Positions 4,770 through 7,558 of a stretch of 7,558 nt of DNA are shown here, piece by piece; within the stretch, counting starts at the first letter, position 1; every line of letters starts with the position of its first letter. Source of the stretch: Marinilabiliales bacterium. GTDB lineage: Bacteria; Bacteroidota; Bacteroidia; Bacteroidales; F082. The notes under the pieces are model-generated. The model was not told the DNA's origin, searched no databases, and saw nothing but the letters and a program-made list of their open reading frames with translations. The DNA lies in NCBI GenBank assembly GCA_002869465.1, contig PKSW01000171.1, positions 1 through 7,558 of the forward strand, in the 5' to 3' direction. A program made the position numbers and the translations under genes.

Positions 4770-7499
4770 ATGAAAAAAATTTTACTCATAATGCTAATGA
4801 TCATTGGAGCCGTAAGTTTCACAATCGCTCAAGTGGTCGCAGATTTCGAAGATGGCACTACCGGACCATTAACATTACACGTTCAGGGATGCGGAGATTA
4901 TGATAACGACGCTATTCATCCTGTTGATGAAACCTTTATGGTTATTGACAATCCTGATGCTTCAGGAATTAACACCAGTTCTAAAGTTCTGAAATTCATC
5001 CGACGCGGTACAGACAATGGCGGACAGCCATGGGGCGGTTTTTGGGCAAATGTTGATCCTAATATTGATGTTACAACCAACAAATATGCTCACGTGATGG
5101 TTTGGAAACCGATGATCAGTCCATTGAAATTCAAATTGGAAGGTTCGCCAACACTTGAAACAGCAAGTATGAATGTTCAATCTGATGCAGGAATGTGGGT
5201 AGATATAGTGTTCGATTTTTCAACTTTAACTGGAAATTATGCCGTTATGTCGCTGATGCCCGATTTTCAGGATCCATTTGCAACAGCAGAAGATGTTGAT
5301 TTGTATATCGACAACATTCAATTTACAAGCGATCCTAATCCAATAGGCGGAAGTATAACGGGCATGATAGCAGATTTTGAAAATGGAACTACCGGCCCAC
5401 TTACACTGCATGTTCAAGGATGTGGCGATTATGATAATGACGCTATTCACCCTGTTGATGAAACCTTTATGGTTATTGACAATCCTGATGCTTCAGGAAT
5501 TAACACCAGTTCTAAAGTTCTGAAATTCATCCGTCGCGGTACAGACAATGGCGGACAACCATGGGGCGGTTTTTGGGCAAATGTTGATCCGAACATTGAT
5601 GTAACGGTCAACCAATACGCCCACGTAATGGTTTGGAAACCAATGATCAGCCCGCTGAAATTCAAAATGGAAGGCACACCAACACTTGAAACAGCAAGTA
5701 TGAATGTTCAATCTGATGTAGGAATGTGGGTAGATATAGTGTTCGATTTTTCAACTTTAACAGGCGATTATGCTGTCATATCATTAATGCCCGATTTTGC
5801 AGATCCATTTGCTACTGCCGGAGATGTTGATATTTATATTGACAACATACAATATACTAATGACCCTACTCCAATAGGTGGAGGTGTAGATATTACAGGA
5901 ACTTGGAAAATGTCTCCCCAGGCAGCTGCCTTGGGTGTAGGACCAGCACTTGGTGACATTTCCTGGTGGTCAAACACTGAAGCCGATGTTGTTACAAGAG
6001 CATGCTATTTTGACGATGAATATGTTTTTTCAGAAGATGGCACTTTTCAAAATGTACAGCAAGATGAAACATGGATAGAGGAATGGCAAGGTTCTAATCC
6101 ACCTTTATGTGGAACGCCTGTTGCACCTCATGATGGTTCAAATGCTGCAACATGGGTATATGATGAAGCGGGTGGCACTATTACGCTGAATGGCGTTGGA
6201 GCATATTTAGGCCTTCCAAAAGTAATTAATGGTGCTGAACTTTCTGCTGATCCGCCTCCTCCAGTTCCAGATTCTATTGTTTACCTTGTAGAATTTAATG
6301 CTACAAACGATACCATGACTATTAATATTGAAATTCAAGGTGGCGCTTATTATCGCTTTATACTAACAACCAATGCAGCTGCTCCGCCTGCTCCAACGGT
6401 TACCTTCAATGTAAATATGTCATACCAGGTTACGCTGGGTAATTTCGATCCTGAAACAGAATTTGTTGACATATCTGGTAATTTTAACGATTGGCCGCCA
6501 ACAGGCACAACCACCAACGAATTAACAGAGGGCCCAGCATATGTTTACAGCACAACTATTGAAGATTTTACAGTTGGCGAGGAACTTGAATTTAAGTTCC
6601 GTATTAATTCTGATTGGGATAACGCAGAGTTATTTGATGAACCAAATCGCACCTATACTGTAATAGAAGGATTAAACGAAATTACAGTTTGGTACAATAA
6701 TGACGTTCCACCACCTCCAGGTATGTTAGCTGACTTTGAAAATGACACCTGGGGAGTATTAACTCCACACGTTATGGGTTGTGGTGAGTATGACAATGAT
6801 GCGCTGCACCCAGTTGATGAAACTTTTATGATTATTGACAACCCTGATCCTTCTGGAATAAACCAAAGCTCAAAGGTTTTGAAATTTATTCGTCGCGGAA
6901 CTGACAATGGTGGACAACCATGGGGAGGTTTCTGGGCACAAGTTACTCCACCAGTCAATACTACTGAGACAAAATACGTCCATTATATGGTTTGGAAACC
7001 GATGGTGAGCCCTTTAAAATTTAAGTTAGAAGGTGCAACTATAGTGGAAGTCTTCAGCACCAACGAACAAACTGCAACAAGCGGCTGGCAGGACATGGTA
7101 TTTAATTTCAGTGAAGCGGAGGCCGCCGATTATGGAGTAGTTGCTCTAATGCCAGATTTTACGGATCCATTTGAAACAGCTGAAGACGTTGATATTTACA
7201 TTGATAATATTGTTATTAACAGCAACCCAAATCCAATTTCAGGAATCTGGGATAATAAAGCTGAAAATGAAATTTCAATGTACCCAAATCCATTCACAAC
7301 TTCAATCAATATTAATCTGACACGGGAGATGAATAGTATTGTTATTTCTAATGTGGTGGGACAACAATTATATAAAATTGAAAATGTTGCAAAAGGACCT
7401 ATCAATATTGACGCTTCAACTCTTGATAGTGGAGTGTATATTGTTACATTTACCGATACAAACAATAAAACTACTTCCGCAAAACTGCTGAAGGACTAA
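4770..7499 (+). CDS. Secreted multidomain protein, modules A-A-B-C-A, T9SS sorting domain
   Basis: The 909-residue product starts MKKILLIMLMIIGA, a signal peptide with a probable cut near A20/Q21. Module A1 (24-194) and module A2 (201-371) are nearly identical; A3 (654-825) is a diverged copy. Each A unit opens ADFE, has GCGxYDND, HPVDETFM, a strictly kept VLKFIRRGTDNGGQPWGGFWA-type core and VWKPM, and ends with an (I/L)YIDNI strand. That ending is reminiscent of jelly-roll carbohydrate-binding modules. Module B (about 373-536) starts ITGTWKMSP and has C412, C447 and GVGAYLGLPK. I recall similar modules in Bacteroidota polysaccharide-degrading proteins but know no family name. Module C (about 542-645) has VDISGNFNDW, LEFKFRINSDW and NRTYTV, resembling the starch-binding CBM20/48-like fold. 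A PPPP linker (647-650) precedes A3. The tail (about 830-909), with YPNPF at 838-842, GVYIV and a final KLLKD, is a type A T9SS sorting domain, so the protein should cross the outer membrane and be surface-attached or released. No catalytic domain is visible. Glycan binding or adhesion is inference. The ATG at 4770 is set by the promoter and the signal peptide. Confidence 0.85.
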   Translation: MKKILLIMLMIIGAVSFTIAQVVADFEDGTTGPLTLHVQGCGDYDNDAIHPVDETFMVIDNPDASGINTSSKVLKFIRRGTDNGGQPWGGFWANVDPNIDVTTNKYAHVMVWKPMISPLKFKLEGSPTLETASMNVQSDAGMWVDIVFDFSTLTGNYAVMSLMPDFQDPFATAEDVDLYIDNIQFTSDPNPIGGSITGMIADFENGTTGPLTLHVQGCGDYDNDAIHPVDETFMVIDNPDASGINTSSKVLKFIRRGTDNGGQPWGGFWANVDPNIDVTVNQYAHVMVWKPMISPLKFKMEGTPTLETASMNVQSDVGMWVDIVFDFSTLTGDYAVISLMPDFADPFATAGDVDIYIDNIQYTNDPTPIGGGVDITGTWKMSPQAAALGVGPALGDISWWSNTEADVVTRACYFDDEYVFSEDGTFQNVQQDETWIEEWQGSNPPLCGTPVAPHDGSNAATWVYDEAGGTITLNGVGAYLGLPKVINGAELSADPPPPVPDSIVYLVEFNATNDTMTINIEIQGGAYYRFILTTNAAAPPAPTVTFNVNMSYQVTLGNFDPETEFVDISGNFNDWPPTGTTTNELTEGPAYVYSTTIEDFTVGEELEFKFRINSDWDNAELFDEPNRTYTVIEGLNEITVWYNNDVPPPPGMLADFENDTWGVLTPHVMGCGEYDNDALHPVDETFMIIDNPDPSGINQSSKVLKFIRRGTDNGGQPWGGFWAQVTPPVNTTETKYVHYMVWKPMVSPLKFKLEGATIVEVFSTNEQTATSGWQDMVFNFSEAEAADYGVVALMPDFTDPFETAEDVDIYIDNIVINSNPNPISGIWDNKAENEISMYPNPFTTSININLTREMNSIVISNVVGQQLYKIENVAKGPINIDASTLDSGVYIVTFTDTNNKTTSAKLLKD
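4836..5351 (+). repeat. Module A, copy 1 (direct repeat, 531-bp period)
   Basis: This copy aligns without gaps to 5367-5882, offset exactly 531 bp (177 codons). By eye the products differ at about 14 of 171 residues. DNA identity is uneven: 4920-5002 is identical to 5451-5533 (83 bp) and 5148-5230 has one mismatch to 5679-5761, whereas 4839-4919 has 14 differences, nearly all synonymous. Confidence 0.95.
5367..5882 (+). repeat. Module A, copy 2 (direct repeat)
   Basis: Second copy of the module, in frame with the first and joined to it by a five-codon linker (5352-5366, SITGM; the next codon, ATA at 5367, opens this copy). It keeps the single cysteine (C218, equivalent to C41) and the whole central core. 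Compared with copy 1 its changes are mostly conservative (for example D to N, L to M, F to Y). Confidence 0.95.
6726..7244 (+). repeat. Module A, copy 3 (diverged)
   Basis: Third copy, separated from the tandem pair by modules B and C. The N-terminal half, including GCG (C671), the HPVDETFM segment and the SSKVLKFIRRGTDNGG core, is almost unchanged in protein sequence although its codons have drifted. The second half (VTPPVNTTET, IVEVFSTNEQTATSGWQ) differs clearly. It is older than the A1/A2 duplication and has not been homogenised with it at the DNA level. Confidence 0.9.
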
Positions 7500-7516
7500 T
7501 TATTTTTAATACAAAT

Positions 7517-7551
7517 AAAAAGCCTGCCGGAAATTTTCCAGAGGGCTTTTT
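7517..7551 (+). terminator. Intrinsic terminator after the T9SS protein gene
   Basis: AAAAAGCC (7517-7524) pairs with GGCTTTTT (7544-7551), and an inner GGAA (7529-7532) pairs with TTCC (7536-7539). A T-rich tail (ATTTTG) follows. It starts 17 bases after the stop codon and suggests that the gene is transcribed alone. The A-rich 5' arm means it could also work in the opposite direction for a gene beyond the window. Confidence 0.8.
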
Positions 7552-7558
7552 ATTTTGC

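Noticed and set aside
4694..4903. A 69-residue plus-strand frame overlapping the start of the T9SS gene
   Set aside because: It begins upstream of the predicted transcription start and runs out of frame through the signal peptide and module A1.
4962..5711. Two similar minus-strand frames (4962-5180 and 5493-5711) with near-identical products
   Set aside because: They are antisense shadows of the A1 and A2 modules. Their likeness comes only from the direct repeat; no promoter or start context supports them.

Overview
The window looks like chromosomal DNA of an environmental member of the Bacteroidota. Four things point there: promoter elements of the TTTG/TAnnTTTG type, starts preceded by A-rich tracts instead of Shine-Dalgarno sites, a ComEC protein of the short Bacteroidota form, and a secreted protein ending in a type IX secretion (T9SS) type A sorting domain. 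Codon use and base composition (moderately AT-rich) look even across the genes, and I see no insertion sequence, phage gene or CRISPR array.

Layout. Bases 1-339 are the 3' end of a large PEP/pyruvate-binding (PEP synthase-like) enzyme gene. A PLP-dependent D-threonine aldolase/D-serine dehydratase-like gene converges on it on the minus strand (1438-374). A 70-bp divergent promoter region follows, then two plus-strand genes: a small lipoprotein whose C-terminal half resembles the T9SS protein GldN (1509-2051), and a ComEC/Rec2-type DNA-uptake channel (2121-4214). Next comes a tRNA-Asp(GTC) with its own promoter and terminator (4254-4432). A non-coding stretch of about 300 bp then leads to a well-formed promoter that drives a 909-residue secreted multidomain protein (4770-7499). 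A hairpin terminator closes the window.

The last gene is the most unusual item. Its product has the order signal peptide - A1 - A2 - B - C - A3 - T9SS sorting domain. The A units are about 170-residue modules. A1 and A2 differ at about 14 of 171 residues and lie 531 bp apart, and their DNA identity is patchy: one 83-bp block is perfectly identical next to an 81-bp block with 14 differences, a pattern expected from gene conversion. No catalytic domain is visible, so I infer a cell-surface or released glycan-binding or adhesive protein.

The genes do not form one obvious pathway. The neighbourhood is mostly housekeeping (central metabolism, amino-acid metabolism, DNA uptake, tRNA) plus one T9SS-exported accessory protein. 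No previously undescribed multi-gene system is evident. The best leads are the A-module protein and the GldN-like lipoprotein.
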